Notes under the pieces: generated by a model | What the model was told of the DNA's origin: nothing | Seen by the model: only the letters and a program-made list of their open reading frames with translations | The model's database searches: none | DNA from: Isosphaeraceae bacterium EP7 | GTDB taxonomy: Bacteria; Planctomycetota; Planctomycetia; Isosphaerales; Isosphaeraceae | Length of the DNA: 64,000 bases | NCBI GenBank assembly: GCA_038400315.1 | Contig: CP151667.1 | Coordinates: 2,615,174 to 2,679,173 of the forward strand | Direction: 5' to 3' | Position numbers and translations under genes: made by a program | Shown: positions 19,581 to 29,349 of the stretch, piece after piece | Layout of the letters: every line of letters begins with the position of its first letter | Numbering within the stretch: the first letter of the stretch is position 1

Positions 19581-19883
19581 GGGCCTGAGCTCCTAAGACT
19601 CGAGGCCTCATCGTATCCGGATTCTCGAGTGCGATGGTCCAGGAAATCGCGGGCACGTCAGGGGCATGTCAATTCTTCAGGTGGGCCAGACACGCTTCCA
19701 CCTTTCTCATCAGCGTCCGCAGATCAACGGTCGAGGCCGCATGCCGCGACGCCAAGCTCGTACCCCTCCTCAGGACAGCTCGTGCTCTTTTCACCGAGCG
19801 CGTCCCGATGCTGATCGCCGAAGTCCGGCCGGCAGATCCCGGGGTGGCGCCCCATCGGTCCAGGATGCCGGTCTCACGGGGTT
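19581..19883. other. Intergenic stretch with IS3 end and unassigned remnants
   Basis: The first 70 bases match the upstream end of the IS3 element at 48081-49300. On the minus strand, 19669-19760 reads TVDLRTLMRKVEACLAHLKN and stop, which could be a transposase tail, but I cannot assign it. No other gene is supported. Confidence 0.4.
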
Positions 19884-21296
19884 TCACGCGAGGATCTTCG
19901 TCAGCACATAGCCGGCCACGTCGGTCAGGCGGTAGGGGCGGCCGTTGTGGAGGAACGTAAGCCGTTTGTGGTCGATGCCCAGCAGGTGCAGCATGGTCGC
20001 ATGTAGGTCGTGCACGGTCGCCGGGTCAACGGCGGCGCGGTAGCCGATCTCATCCGTCTCGCCGTGGCTCGCGCCCCCCTTGACGCCGGCGCCGGCCATC
20101 CAGGCGAGGAAGCCTTGCGGGTTGTGGTCGCGTCCGTCCTTTCCCTGCGAGACGGGCATGCGGCCGAATTCGCCTCCCCAGATGACGAGAGTCGATTCCA
20201 TCAGCCCGCGTTGCTTCAGGTCGGTGAGCAGTCCGTCGATCGGCATATCGGTCGCCAGGCAATGACCCGTGTGATTGCTCGCGAGGTCGGCGTGGGCGTC
20301 CCACTCGCCATCGCTGTAGACCTGGACGAACCTCACTCCGCGCTCGATCAAACGTCGCGCCAGGAGGCACTTCGAGCCATACGATTTGGTCTCCTTTCGA
20401 TCGAGTCCATAGAGTCTCCGAGTCGCCGTTGATTCCTCCGCGAAGTCGATCAGGCGGAGCCCTTCCGACTGCATCCGGTAGGCCAGCTCGAACGACTGGA
20501 TCCGTCCCAGCAGGTCGGACTCACCGGGGTGGGCCTCGAGGTGCTCGGCGTTGATCCGCGCGAGCAGGTCGAGCTGCCGGCGCTGGTCCTCGCGCGTCAC
20601 GTCCTCCGGTCGCTTGAGGTTCAGGATGGGGTTCCCCTCGGGGCGGAAGAGCGTGCCCTGGTAGGACGAGGGGAGGAAGCCGGCGTGCCAGTTGAGCGGG
20701 CCGCCCTTGATCCCCTGATTGTTCCCGAGCACGACGTAGCCGGGTAGGTCCTGGTTCTCGCTCCCCAGGCCGTACGTAACCCAGGCCCCGGCCGCCGGGA
20801 AACCGGGGCGTGCGATCCCCGTGTTGATCTGATAAAGGGCGGGGACGTGGTCGTTCGACTCGCTGTGGAGCGACTTGATAAAGGCGAAGTCGTCCACGTG
20901 TTTCGCGACGTTCGGGTACTTCTCGCAGACCCAGGCACCGCTCTGGCCGTGCTGCTTGAACTGGAAGGGAGACTTCATCAGCGGGCCGGGGTCGCCGTTG
21001 AACACGTCGATCGCGATCTTCTTGCCATGGCCTCTGGTGAGCTCGGGTTTGGGGTCGAAGAGATCGACGGCGCTGGGAGCCCCTTCCATGAAGAGCCAGA
21101 TGACTGACCGCGCCTTCGCGGGAAAATGCCCGGGTCTCGGTGAGAGCGGGTTGGCGGCGTCTGGTTCGGAGGCGAGGAGGCCCTCGCCGGCCAGCAGGTG
21201 GGCCAGCGCGATGCTGCCGAACCCGGCGCCGGCTCGCTGGAGAAAGTGTCGCCGGTTGGTAATCGGCTCGATACGGCCGCAATGTGCGTCTTGCAT
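19884..21296 (-). CDS. DUF1501 domain-containing exported protein
   Basis: 470 residues from ATG 21296 (MQDAHCGRIEPITNRRHFLQ). A Tat signal (NRRHFLQRAGAGFG) is followed by the DUF1501 core: SVIWLFMEGAPSAVDLFDPK, FAFIKSLHSESNDHVPAL, VQVYSDGEWDAH and VIWGGEFGRMPVSQGKDGRDHN. The C-terminal ATMLHLLGIDH tract is typical. It lies 34 bp downstream of the LamG-PSD1 gene on the same strand, the standard planctomycete pairing, so the two are probably one operon. Role unproven. Confidence 0.92.
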   Translation of the reverse strand: MQDAHCGRIEPITNRRHFLQRAGAGFGSIALAHLLAGEGLLASEPDAANPLSPRPGHFPAKARSVIWLFMEGAPSAVDLFDPKPELTRGHGKKIAIDVFNGDPGPLMKSPFQFKQHGQSGAWVCEKYPNVAKHVDDFAFIKSLHSESNDHVPALYQINTGIARPGFPAAGAWVTYGLGSENQDLPGYVVLGNNQGIKGGPLNWHAGFLPSSYQGTLFRPEGNPILNLKRPEDVTREDQRRQLDLLARINAEHLEAHPGESDLLGRIQSFELAYRMQSEGLRLIDFAEESTATRRLYGLDRKETKSYGSKCLLARRLIERGVRFVQVYSDGEWDAHADLASNHTGHCLATDMPIDGLLTDLKQRGLMESTLVIWGGEFGRMPVSQGKDGRDHNPQGFLAWMAGAGVKGGASHGETDEIGYRAAVDPATVHDLHATMLHLLGIDHKRLTFLHNGRPYRLTDVAGYVLTKILA

Positions 21297-21330
21297 GTTC
21301 GCCGATGCTCCTCGCCCCGGGGCCGCCCAT

Positions 21331-24324
21331 TCAATCGATGTACAGGAATTCGTTAAGGCTGAAGAGTGCCTGACAGAGATCGGCCAGTGCCTGCCTCCGG
21401 ATCTCGCCCGCCGAAGCCTCGGTAGAGCGTTTCTGCCGCTCCGCCCGCTGCGATTCCACGAATGCGCGGCAGGCTTCATGCTCCGACTTGCTCGGCGAAC
21501 GAGCCAGGGCGAGTTGAAAGCCCCGTTCGACCCACCGATCGGGATCGCTCCCGGCGTCCTTCAATAGGCGGTCAGCGAATTCCGTCGAGACCTTCCGCAC
21601 GAACTGGTCGTTCAGCAAGGCCAGCGCCTGGGGCGCGACGGTCGTCGTGTCGCGTCGGCCGCAGCTCTGCTGAGCGTCGGGCTTGTCGAACGCCTGCAGG
21701 AGCGGATACGGGACGACCCGCTTGTGAAACAGGTAGACCGATCGGCGACGAACCGCCGGGCCGTCCTCGATCTTTCCGGGATACGGGTCCTGGACGTTCC
21801 TCGCGAGCATCGCCTCGGCGGCGATCGGGGGCTTTTCTGCGGGACCGTATAGGGCGAGATTCAGGGTCCCGCTCACGGACAGCATGGAATCGCGGAGGGC
21901 CTCGCCTTCGAGGCGCCGGAGCGGCATCTTCCAGAGCAGCCGGTTGCCCGGATCGACCGGGGGCGCCGCCCCGGCCGATCCGTCCAGCTGATAGACGGCG
22001 CTTAGCAGGATCAGGCGTTGCAGTCGCTTGATCCGCCAACCGTGCGCGACGAGGTCATTGGCCAGCCATTCGAGCAGCTCGGGATGGGTCGGCGGGTCCG
22101 AACGGACGCCGAAGTCGCCGACGGTGCGCACGAGCCCCTGACCGAAATGATGCTGCCAGACCCGGTTGACGATGACGCGGGCCAGCAACGCCCCGCCGCC
22201 GTGCTCGACGTCGGTGATCCAATCCGCGAGGGCCCGGCGTTGGTTCGTGCCCCCCTTCGCGGGGCCGGCCTCGCGGGCCGCCTTCCAGTACGCCTCCGGT
22301 GTCTTGCCGTTCGTCAGGACGGAGATGAACCCGAGCTGCACGGCCTGGCTGCGATCGTGGAAGTCGCCGCGATGGAACAGCCACGTCGGCTGCGGTTCGG
22401 GGCCGAGGTCGCGATAGCCGAGCACCTTGTCCGGGCCGACCCGCACCTCGCCCCGCCTGCCACCGTGGAACGCGCTCATCATCCGATAATAATCGCGCGC
22501 GGGGATCGCGTCGTATTTGTGGTCGTGGCAGCGAGCACAGCCGAGCGTCAGCCCCAGGAGCCCCGTCCCGGTCGTGGCCAGCATATCGTCCAGCTCGTTA
22601 TATCGCTCGCGCGTGCGCTCCTCCTCCATCAGCTTCTCCGGGAGCTCGGCGAACGGACCGGCGACCAGGAACCCCGTCGCGGCCACCGCCTCCGCGTCCT
22701 GCGGCTCGTACTCGTCCCCGGCGAGCTGCCAGCGAACGAACCGGTCGTACGGGAGATCGTCATTGAAGGCGCGGACGACGAAATCGCGATAGCGATACGC
22801 CAGGGGCCGGTCGCGATCGCTCTCCTGGCCGTCGCTGTCGGCGTACCGTGCCACGTCCAGCCAGTGCCGTCCCCAGCGCTCGCCATAGTGGGGGCTCGCG
22901 AGGAGCCGGTCGACGAGCGCGGCCAGGGCGCCGTCTGGATCGCGCCCGGCGGCGGAAATGAAGTCGCGGACCTCGTCCGGAGTCGGGGGCAGCCCGACGA
23001 GGTCGAACGTCGCGCGGCGGATCAGTTGCCGTGGATCGGCCTGCGGCAGGGGCCGGATACCCGCGGACTCGAGCCTGGCGAGGACGAACCGGTCGATCGG
23101 CGTCCGGCACCACCTCGCATCGGAGACCACGGGCACGGGAGTCGGAGCGAGCGGCCGGAACGCCCAGTGATCCTTCGCCCGCTCGGCCCGAGGGTCGAGC
23201 ACGTCGGCCCCATCCGGCCAATGGGCCCCCTGGTCGATCCATGCGCGCAAAAGGCCCACTTCCGCGGGGCTCAGCCGGGGACCGTCGGGCGGCATGACCT
23301 CATCGGGCTCGATCGCCGCGACCATGTGGATCAGCCGGCTCTTTGCGCCGTCGCCGGGGAGCAGCACCGGCCCATTGTCTCCCCCTTCGAGCACACGCCG
23401 ACGGATGCCAAGATTGACTCCCCCTTCCTCGTTCCCCTTGGCGTGGCACTCGAAGCAGTGTCTGCGCAACAGCGGCTGAACGTCCTTGACGAAGTCCACC
23501 CGCCGCTGGGCGGCGGGGGGAAGCAGGGCCGCGTAGTCGGCAGCCGTCGCGACGCCCGCGGCGAAGTTCTGAGCGACCTCTCCGCCCGTCAATGCGCGGC
23601 CATAGACCGCGGCGAGGTGCAGCTCGCCCAGCCAGGGGCGATCGTCGGTCAGCTCGTTGAGCAGCGACAGGCGATATTCGTCGCTCCAGTTCTCGACCTT
23701 GCCGCCGACCGTCCGAGCGACGGCCGCGGTCCCATTGATGTAGATCCACGCCCCGCCGTCGCGATCGCGGGTGTAGACGACATGAGTGAGCTCGGTCCGC
23801 AACGACCCGTCCGGGCTGGAGATCGATGGGAGTCCGTTTCCGTCCGTGGAGGTCGAGCGCAGCCGCACGTCGTAGCGTGGCCCATCCTGCGCCATCGTGA
23901 AGTCACGCTGACCCGTGTCGGCGGAGAGCGTCACGATGCGGGCGGGCCCGGCCTGGCTCGTATCCTGGGGCTTGACCCAGGCTTCGATCGACAGCCCGCC
24001 CGATTGCTTGACGGCGGCCACGATCTTCCGGGCCGGCCGGGCTGACGAGATTCGGGTCGATGAGGTCACCAGCATGCGGCCGCCGCGGAACGCGATGCCC
24101 CGGGGCTCCTCGATCTTCAAGTCGAGCGGCTCCCCAAATCCGGAGAGGTCGCGAATGAGGTTGTCGGTCGGTCGCTCGAACGTAAACAGGGCCAAGAGGC
24201 CCTGCGCGACGCGCCGGGCCGGGCCAGCCGGTGGGGACCCGACCGGTGCGTCGCCAGCGCGACTGGCATCGCCGCCACCGATCGTCAGCAGCGCGATCGC
24301 CGCCATCCGCCGCCAGCACATCAT
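21331..24324 (-). CDS. LamG plus PSD1 (DUF1549/DUF1553) cytochrome c-type protein
   Basis: 997 residues from ATG 24324 (MMCWRRMAAIALLTIGGGDA), a short signal peptide. A LamG/concanavalin-like domain covers about residues 50-265 (SIEAWVKPQDTSQ, HVVYTRDRDGGAWIYINGT, LNELTDDRPWLGELHLAAVY). The cytochrome c-like domain has RRHCFECHAKGNEEGG (CxxCH). DUF1549 includes RWGRHWLDVARYADSDG and GCARCHDHKYDAIP. DUF1553 includes RVIVNRVWQHHFGQGLVRT and LHRLDG-like MPLRRLEGEALRDSML. LamG suggests carbohydrate binding, so an extracellular polysaccharide-related role is plausible but not shown. An intact pair with the DUF1501 gene downstream. Confidence 0.92.
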   Translation of the reverse strand: MMCWRRMAAIALLTIGGGDASRAGDAPVGSPPAGPARRVAQGLLALFTFERPTDNLIRDLSGFGEPLDLKIEEPRGIAFRGGRMLVTSSTRISSARPARKIVAAVKQSGGLSIEAWVKPQDTSQAGPARIVTLSADTGQRDFTMAQDGPRYDVRLRSTSTDGNGLPSISSPDGSLRTELTHVVYTRDRDGGAWIYINGTAAVARTVGGKVENWSDEYRLSLLNELTDDRPWLGELHLAAVYGRALTGGEVAQNFAAGVATAADYAALLPPAAQRRVDFVKDVQPLLRRHCFECHAKGNEEGGVNLGIRRRVLEGGDNGPVLLPGDGAKSRLIHMVAAIEPDEVMPPDGPRLSPAEVGLLRAWIDQGAHWPDGADVLDPRAERAKDHWAFRPLAPTPVPVVSDARWCRTPIDRFVLARLESAGIRPLPQADPRQLIRRATFDLVGLPPTPDEVRDFISAAGRDPDGALAALVDRLLASPHYGERWGRHWLDVARYADSDGQESDRDRPLAYRYRDFVVRAFNDDLPYDRFVRWQLAGDEYEPQDAEAVAATGFLVAGPFAELPEKLMEEERTRERYNELDDMLATTGTGLLGLTLGCARCHDHKYDAIPARDYYRMMSAFHGGRRGEVRVGPDKVLGYRDLGPEPQPTWLFHRGDFHDRSQAVQLGFISVLTNGKTPEAYWKAAREAGPAKGGTNQRRALADWITDVEHGGGALLARVIVNRVWQHHFGQGLVRTVGDFGVRSDPPTHPELLEWLANDLVAHGWRIKRLQRLILLSAVYQLDGSAGAAPPVDPGNRLLWKMPLRRLEGEALRDSMLSVSGTLNLALYGPAEKPPIAAEAMLARNVQDPYPGKIEDGPAVRRRSVYLFHKRVVPYPLLQAFDKPDAQQSCGRRDTTTVAPQALALLNDQFVRKVSTEFADRLLKDAGSDPDRWVERGFQLALARSPSKSEHEACRAFVESQRAERQKRSTEASAGEIRRQALADLCQALFSLNEFLYID

Positions 24325-24529
24325 TCCGCGGGAGGGCCGACTGGGTGGGTAGCTCAAGGGTTCGGCCCTCCCCGGGCCGTGACGGGGTAACCTTGATCTC
24401 TCTCTGCCGATTCTTGCAAAGTGGCTTGCTGTCATCAAGAACGGCATGGGGCCAGAGGCAGGTCGCGAATATGTTGTCGAGTTCGGCCAGCTCGCCATCG
24501 ACGGCCGTTACCGGCTTGCCGAGGCTCTT

Positions 24530-25353
24530 AGTGGTTCATCCGGCAAGTGTCCCGACAGAGAATGGGGTTAACTCCGCAGGAGATTCCTCATGACTGCCAA
24601 GGCTCAGTTGCGTGATTTGACCGACGAGGAACTCGGGGAAATCCACCGGCTCGCGCGATCCCGCACCGACGAGGCCCGCCTGGCCCAGCGGGCTCAGGTC
24701 ATCGAGGGTCTGGCCGCCGGAGAACACCCCGGCCGAATCGCGGAGCAGGTTGGCCTCAGTCGCAATCAGAACTACCTCTGGCTGCATCGCTTCAACGACC
24801 GAGGGCTCGAGGGCCTCGGCGATCTGCCCCGCACGGGGCGGCCACCGACCCACACCTCCGATCAGATTGCCGAGGTCGTGGCGGCGGCACTCTCCGACCC
24901 GCAGGGGCTGGGCCTGCCCTTCGGCTGCTGGACGCTCGACCGCTTGGAAGTCTACCTCGACGAGCGGAAGGGCATCCCGATCAACCGGAGTCGGATCGAT
25001 GAACTCCTCGCGGCCGAGGGGCTGCGATGGCGCAAGCAGGAGACCTGGTTCGGCGAGCGGGTGGACCCCGAGTTCGCGGGAAAAAGGGGGCCATCGACCG
25101 ACTCTACTGCGAGCCTCCGGCGGATTCGGCGGTCGCCAGCCTCGACGAGATGGGCCCCGAGAGCGCCAAAAGCTTCCCGGGACGGAACCTCCTGCAAACC
25201 AAGCCCGCGACGACAACCCGAGGGCAGCCGCCATCCTGCCGGACGCGCCCGGCAGGAGGCCGACTACGGACGTCGCGGCAAGGGATACATTTTCGGCGCC
25301 TTCCGCCCCGCCACCGGCGAAGCCTTCACCCGCTCCTACTGATTCACCGCTCT
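24530..25353 (+). pseudogene. IS630-family element, 3' half missing
   Basis: The left end at 24530 (AGTGGTTCATCCGGCAAGTG) matches the element at 15847-17066. The gene starts at ATG 24590 (MTAKAQLRDLTDEELGEIHR), with HTH IAEQVGLSRNQNYLWLHRF. At 25081-25085 the A5 run allows the -1 join RGKKGAIDRLYCEPPADSAV and then LDEMGPESAK (first Asp). A further shift reaches KGYIFGAFRPATGEAFTRSY, where it stops at about 25343. The DDE second half is absent, and another IS630 begins at 25356. Confidence 0.8.
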
Positions 25354-25355
25354 TA

Positions 25356-26460
25356 TTGACTCCAGCCTAGCCAACTGAACCGATAGGCTTTGCCATTCGT
25401 ATCAGTAATCATGAGACCCATCGGCACCGCAGAAGAGCTCCAACGTCGCCGCATCCGGGCCGTCGAGCTCGTCGCCCAGGGCGAATCGCCCGACGACGTC
25501 GCCCACTTCCTCGGGTGCGGCCGATCCTCCGTCTACACCTGGGTGAAACTCGCCAAGGAGTCGATCGAGACGATCGCCGCCAAGCCCCACGCCGGGCCCA
25601 AGCCCCGCCTCGGCTCCGCCCAGTTGGAGCAACTCGAAGACGAGCTGAAGAAGGGGGCCGTGCACCACGGCTGGCGCACCGAGCTGTGGACCGCCGCACG
25701 TGTTGCTGACCTGATCGAGCGACTGTTCAGGATCACGTTCCACCCCGAGCACGTCCGCAAGATCCTCAAGCGGCGCCTCCGCTGGACCAGCCGGAAGCCC
25801 GAGGAGCGAGACGAGGAGGCGATCCGCCACTGAATGGGTCAGGAACTGCCCAACATCGTCCGCAAGGCCCGGCGACGAGGCGAGCAGCTGGTCTTCCTCG
25901 ACGAATCGGGCTTCATGCAGGCCCCCACGGTGCGACGCACCTTCGCCCCGAGAGGCCAGACGCCGATCCTCCGACGCTGGGATCGCCACGATCGGATCTC
26001 GGCGATCAGTTGCATCACGGTCGGCCCGGCGAGGCGACGACTCGGCCTGTACTGCCAACTCTCGCCGGATGACACCAACGTGACGGGCGAGCGGATGGTG
26101 GAGTTCTTGCGAGAGCTTCGCCGTCAGCTGCCGGTGCCGATGCGGATCGTGTGGGACCGCGGCAACGTGCACGACAGGAGCAAGGCGGTGCGGGCATTCC
26201 TGGCGGAGCACCCGTCGGTGAAGACGGAGCGTTTCCCGTCGTACACGCCCGAGGCGAACCCCGACGAGGGGGTGTGGAAGGATACCAAGCACGGACGGCT
26301 GGCGAACTTCACGCCCGAGGACACGGCGGAGTTGCGTTCGGCGGTGAGCGGGGAGTTGACGAGGTTGCAGCGGAGTCCGAAGCTGCTGGCGTCGTTCATC
26401 CGGCACGCAGAAGTCCCGATCCGCCTACCCAAATCGTTCCGTTAGCTACGCTGGAGTCAA
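25356..26460 (+). mobile_element. Complete IS630-family element with TA target duplication
   Basis: The ends are TTGACTCCAGC-C-TAGC-C-AAC at 25356 and the reverse complement TTGACTCCAGC-G-TAGC-T-AAC ending at 26460. TA flanks both sides (25354-25355 and 26461-26462), as expected for IS630. Length is 1105 bp. Confidence 0.9.
25411..26445 (+). pseudogene. IS630-family transposase split by an in-frame TGA
   Basis: From ATG 25411 (MRPIGTAEELQRRRIRAVEL) the first part includes the HTH VAHFLGCGRSSVYTWVKLAK and ends EERDEEAIRH. A TGA at 25831-25833 follows, where the family usually has Trp. The same frame continues at once as MGQELPNIVRKARRRGEQLV with FLDESGFMQAP (Asp), MRIVWDRGNVHDRS (Asp) and YTPEANPDEGVWKDTK (Glu). 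A single nonsense change thus separates an otherwise intact 344-codon gene. Readthrough or re-initiation at ATG 25834 is possible. Confidence 0.85.
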
Positions 26461-26462
26461 TA

Positions 26463-26826
26463 GTAGCGACCGCGGGGGCAGGTCAGACCGGGGTCGTCCA
26501 CTACCCGCTCGTGATCCCTCTGCGAACAAGTGATGCAGGTGGTCTTGTGCCCCCGTACAGGCTCGGCCGGGCTCCCGGCCATTAGCATGAGGATATTCTC
26601 ATGCATTATCACCGCGGGTCATCGCCGTTGCTCTCAACATAACCGAACCGCGGCCCGACTCACTTGGACGACACCATCCCCGAAATCCGTGACGAGCAAG
26701 GTATTTTCAGTGGCGAAAAATAACCTTCTTGTGTGCCGTCACCTCCGCCACTATCCTTTTGCAGGGTCGGTAGTCTCGCTCATATCCACCAGTCTAGTCT
26801 TTATAAACAAGGGAGGAGCATGCCCG
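26463..26826. other. Intergenic region upstream of the DUF1559 gene
   Basis: The sequence after the IS630 target duplication holds no convincing gene. It becomes less GC-rich near 26690-26810 (GTATTTTCAGTGGCGAAAAA and TTTATAAACAAGGGAGGAG). This probably includes the promoter and the ribosome site GGGAGGAG at 26811-26818 for the DUF1559 gene. No sigma-factor boxes can be assigned with confidence. Confidence 0.5.
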
Positions 26827-27951
26827 ATGTGTGTTCATGCGCGCTCTCGCAAGGCTTTCACGCTGATCGAGCTGCTAGTCGTCATCTCCATCATCGCGAT
26901 CCTGATCGGCCTGCTACTCCCCGCCGTCCAGTCGGCCCGAGAGGCGGCCCGCCGCGCCCAGTGCGTCAACAACCTGAAGCAGATGGGCCTGGCGGTGCAT
27001 AATTATATGGATTCGAATCAGGTCTTCCCAGCCTATTCAATGAACAACTATCGGGACTGGGCATGGAATGTGTCGTGGGCCGATGCGATCTTGCCGCACC
27101 TGGAGCAATCGCCGCTGTACAACGCCATCAACTTCAACGTCCCGATTCAGGACCTGGGAGGGTTCACGCCCGGGTCGCCCTGGCCCCAGAACACGACAAT
27201 CGGCCTGACCGTGATCCGGTCCCTGCTCTGCCCCTCCGAGAGCCTCAACCACGCGGTCAGCTACACAGGCGCCAACGCTCAGACCAATTACGCCGGGAAC
27301 TACGGCGGCCCGGCGCAGTTCGCCTCGTGCAGCGGCCTTATCATCCCATCCAAGGGGTCCTTCGGAGTCCCGGCCACCGCGGGCATCTGCTCCCTCTCGT
27401 CGGTCACCGACGGCTCCACGAACACGGCTATGTTCAGCGAGCACCTGATCTCCGGCTCGTACTTCACGGGCCTCGGCGCGGGGCCGTCGCCCGACTCCTA
27501 CGCCGGCCGGAGGAACGCGAAGCGGGCCCTGTTCCAGCTCAACGATGTGACGTTGACATTCGACAACGGCAACACGGCCAACCTCCAGCAGTTCGTCGGT
27601 GCCTGCAAGGGCATTCCGGTCGGGACGCCCCCCTCGGACGATACGGGATTCGGGGCCTCGTGGCACATCTCGCAAGGTTATGACACGTCCTCGATCGCCT
27701 ACACCCACGTGATGACGCCCAACGGCTTCTCCTGCACCGGGAAGCAGGGGGGGCTGTTCGACTTTTCCGCCGACGGCGCGCAGGGAGGATTCGCCGCCGC
27801 CATCACGGCGGCCAGCAACCACCCCGGCGGGGTCAACGTCGGCATGGGCGACGGCTCGGTCCGCTTCGTCAAGGACACGGTCAATCAACAGGTCTGGTGG
27901 TCGCTCGGGTCCCGCAACCTGGGCGAGATCATCAGCGCCGATGCTTATTGA
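26827..27951 (+). CDS. DUF1559 domain-containing type II pseudopilin-like protein
   Basis: 374 residues. ATG 26827 is set by GGGAGGAG 8 bp upstream. The N-terminus is a class III prepilin signal: [19 protein letters not shown], cleaved before Phe by a prepilin peptidase, then [20 protein letters not shown], the DUF1559 signature. The C-terminal hallmark [19 protein letters not shown] is also present. Members occur in many copies per planctomycete genome and are thought to be surface or secretion-apparatus pseudopilins. It heads a co-directional cluster of five genes, and a palindromic terminator-like hairpin follows. Confidence 0.95.
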   Translation: MCVHARSRKAFTLIELLVVISIIAILIGLLLPAVQSAREAARRAQCVNNLKQMGLAVHNYMDSNQVFPAYSMNNYRDWAWNVSWADAILPHLEQSPLYNAINFNVPIQDLGGFTPGSPWPQNTTIGLTVIRSLLCPSESLNHAVSYTGANAQTNYAGNYGGPAQFASCSGLIIPSKGSFGVPATAGICSLSSVTDGSTNTAMFSEHLISGSYFTGLGAGPSPDSYAGRRNAKRALFQLNDVTLTFDNGNTANLQQFVGACKGIPVGTPPSDDTGFGASWHISQGYDTSSIAYTHVMTPNGFSCTGKQGGLFDFSADGAQGGFAAAITAASNHPGGVNVGMGDGSVRFVKDTVNQQVWWSLGSRNLGEIISADAY

Positions 27952-28006
27952 CTAATGACCGCACCACCCGACCGCGCTGAGACGCGGGCCTCGTCCTTCC
28001 TCGTGC

Positions 28007-28044
28007 GACGGCCCGCATCGCATCCGGATGCGATGCGGGCCGTC
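28007..28044 (+). terminator. 38-bp perfect palindrome after the DUF1559 gene
   Basis: Bases 28007-28025 (GACGGCCCGCATCGCATCC) are the exact reverse complement of 28026-28044. The RNA would form a very strong GC-rich hairpin with almost no loop. No T-run follows, so it may act as an attenuator or an RNA-stability hairpin rather than a classical terminator. Confidence 0.65.
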
Positions 28045-28062
28045 CTATCCTCGGAGCATATC

Positions 28063-28305
28063 TTGAATCGCCACCTCTTCCCGAGAATCGGTGCGATCGC
28101 CCTGGCCTGCCTCCTGCCCGGATGCGATTCGGACGAGCCGCCCCCATCCGACACGAACACCGCCGTCTCGGGCCCGACCCGGAGGCTTATGGCCACGAAG
28201 AGGTTCCAGGACCCGTCATTCAAGAAGATGATGGAAAAAGGCGCGCCGAAGAACTGGTCGCCGGAGATGATCAATAAGACACCCGGGGGCGCCCGCAAAC
28301 GGTGA
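28063..28305 (+). CDS. Small lipoprotein downstream of DUF1559
   Basis: 80 residues starting at TTG 28063, chosen because GGAG lies 6 bp upstream and because ATG codons further upstream fall inside the palindrome. The sequence RIGAIALACLLPGC is a lipoprotein signal with lipobox LLPGC, followed by an acidic/proline linker (DSDEPPPSD). The C-terminus is basic. Small lipoproteins often follow DUF1559 genes in planctomycetes, so a role at the same cell-surface structure is likely. No known domain. Confidence 0.75.
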   Translation: MNRHLFPRIGAIALACLLPGCDSDEPPPSDTNTAVSGPTRRLMATKRFQDPSFKKMMEKGAPKNWSPEMINKTPGGARKR

Positions 28306-28490
28306 CCCGCCCGGAGGCCCAACTGGCCTCCCTGGGGCGGATCGGGCGATTGTGGAGTGTGTTAGGCGTTTCGACCGCGACGTACTCCCGCTCCGCGGAT
28401 TCCGGCAAGACAATCCTGCTCCGTCCGAGCCAGCGAGGGAAGTCCTCGGATCGTGCTTCGTCGGATGCCAGAATCGCGAGAGATCGAGCC

Positions 28491-29282
28491 ATGCAGACAT
28501 CCGCCCCCGTTCCTGGCCCTTCCGACTCGCGGGCCGTGTTAGAGTCGGCCTCGGCCTCCTCCTCAGATCTAGGGGAACCTCCTCACGGGCGCGGCCTACT
28601 CTTATCGGCCCTCGGGATTGGCCTGGGTGTCGGCATCATCTCCTGGCTCATCGGTGAGGTGGCCGAGAACACATTTTCGCCCCGAACCATCGCGGGTCGC
28701 CTCGCGAACGGGATCCCGACGCGGATCACCACCGACTCCGCGAGGACCGTCGCGACCATCCGGAACGTGACTCTGTCCTCGGGCCTCTTCGGCGCACTGC
28801 TCGGCTCGGCCCTGGCCCTGGCCGGCGCGATCGCTCGCCGAGACCGCGGGGCGGCGAGGCGAGCCGCCCTGAGCGGGCTGGCGGCGGGAACGCTCGCCGG
28901 GGCGGGGGCGGCTCTGCCGCTCGTGACTCTCTACTTCCGCTCGTTCGAGCGCTACGCGCCGGACAGTCTGATCGAACCGCTGTTGATGCACGCGGGCATC
29001 TGGGGGGCGATCGGCGCCGCCGGAGGGCTGGCGTTCGGGTTGGGCACGGGGGGCCGAGGCCAGGTGCTCAGGGGCCTTGTCGGTGGCCTCGTGGGGGCAG
29101 TGCTCGGCGCGGCGATCTACGAGATGGTCGGCGCCATCGTCTTCCCGATGTCGCGGACCTTCCAGCCCTCTGCCTCCGAAATGCTGCCTCGGCTGATGGC
29201 GAGGCTGCTGGTCGCCACCCTCGCCGCAGCCGGCGCGGCCCTGGCTGTCGCCGACCAGGGGCGGACGAAGCATGCGTCCTGA
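28491..29282 (+). CDS. Polytopic membrane protein of unknown function
   Basis: 263 residues from ATG 28491 (MQTSAPVPGPSDSRAV), preceded by GAGAGATCGAGCC. After a Ser/Pro-rich cytoplasmic-like leader there are about six hydrophobic glycine- and alanine-rich segments: LLLSALGIGLGVGIISWLIG, LFGALLGSALALAGAIA, ALSGLAAGTLAGAGAALPL, GIWGAIGAAGGLAFGLG, GLVGGLVGAVLGAAIYEMVG and LLVATLAAAGAALAVA. No catalytic motif. The frame is open upstream to 28302, so a longer start is possible. It overlaps the CRTAC1 leader region. Confidence 0.75.
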   Translation: MQTSAPVPGPSDSRAVLESASASSSDLGEPPHGRGLLLSALGIGLGVGIISWLIGEVAENTFSPRTIAGRLANGIPTRITTDSARTVATIRNVTLSSGLFGALLGSALALAGAIARRDRGAARRAALSGLAAGTLAGAGAALPLVTLYFRSFERYAPDSLIEPLLMHAGIWGAIGAAGGLAFGLGTGGRGQVLRGLVGGLVGAVLGAAIYEMVGAIVFPMSRTFQPSASEMLPRLMARLLVATLAAAGAALAVADQGRTKHAS

Positions 29283-29349
29283 CCTCGGGATCGCCCCCGC
29301 GATGACCTTTCTTCTTCGGGCCGCGACGCAGACTCCGAAGGTCCCTTCC

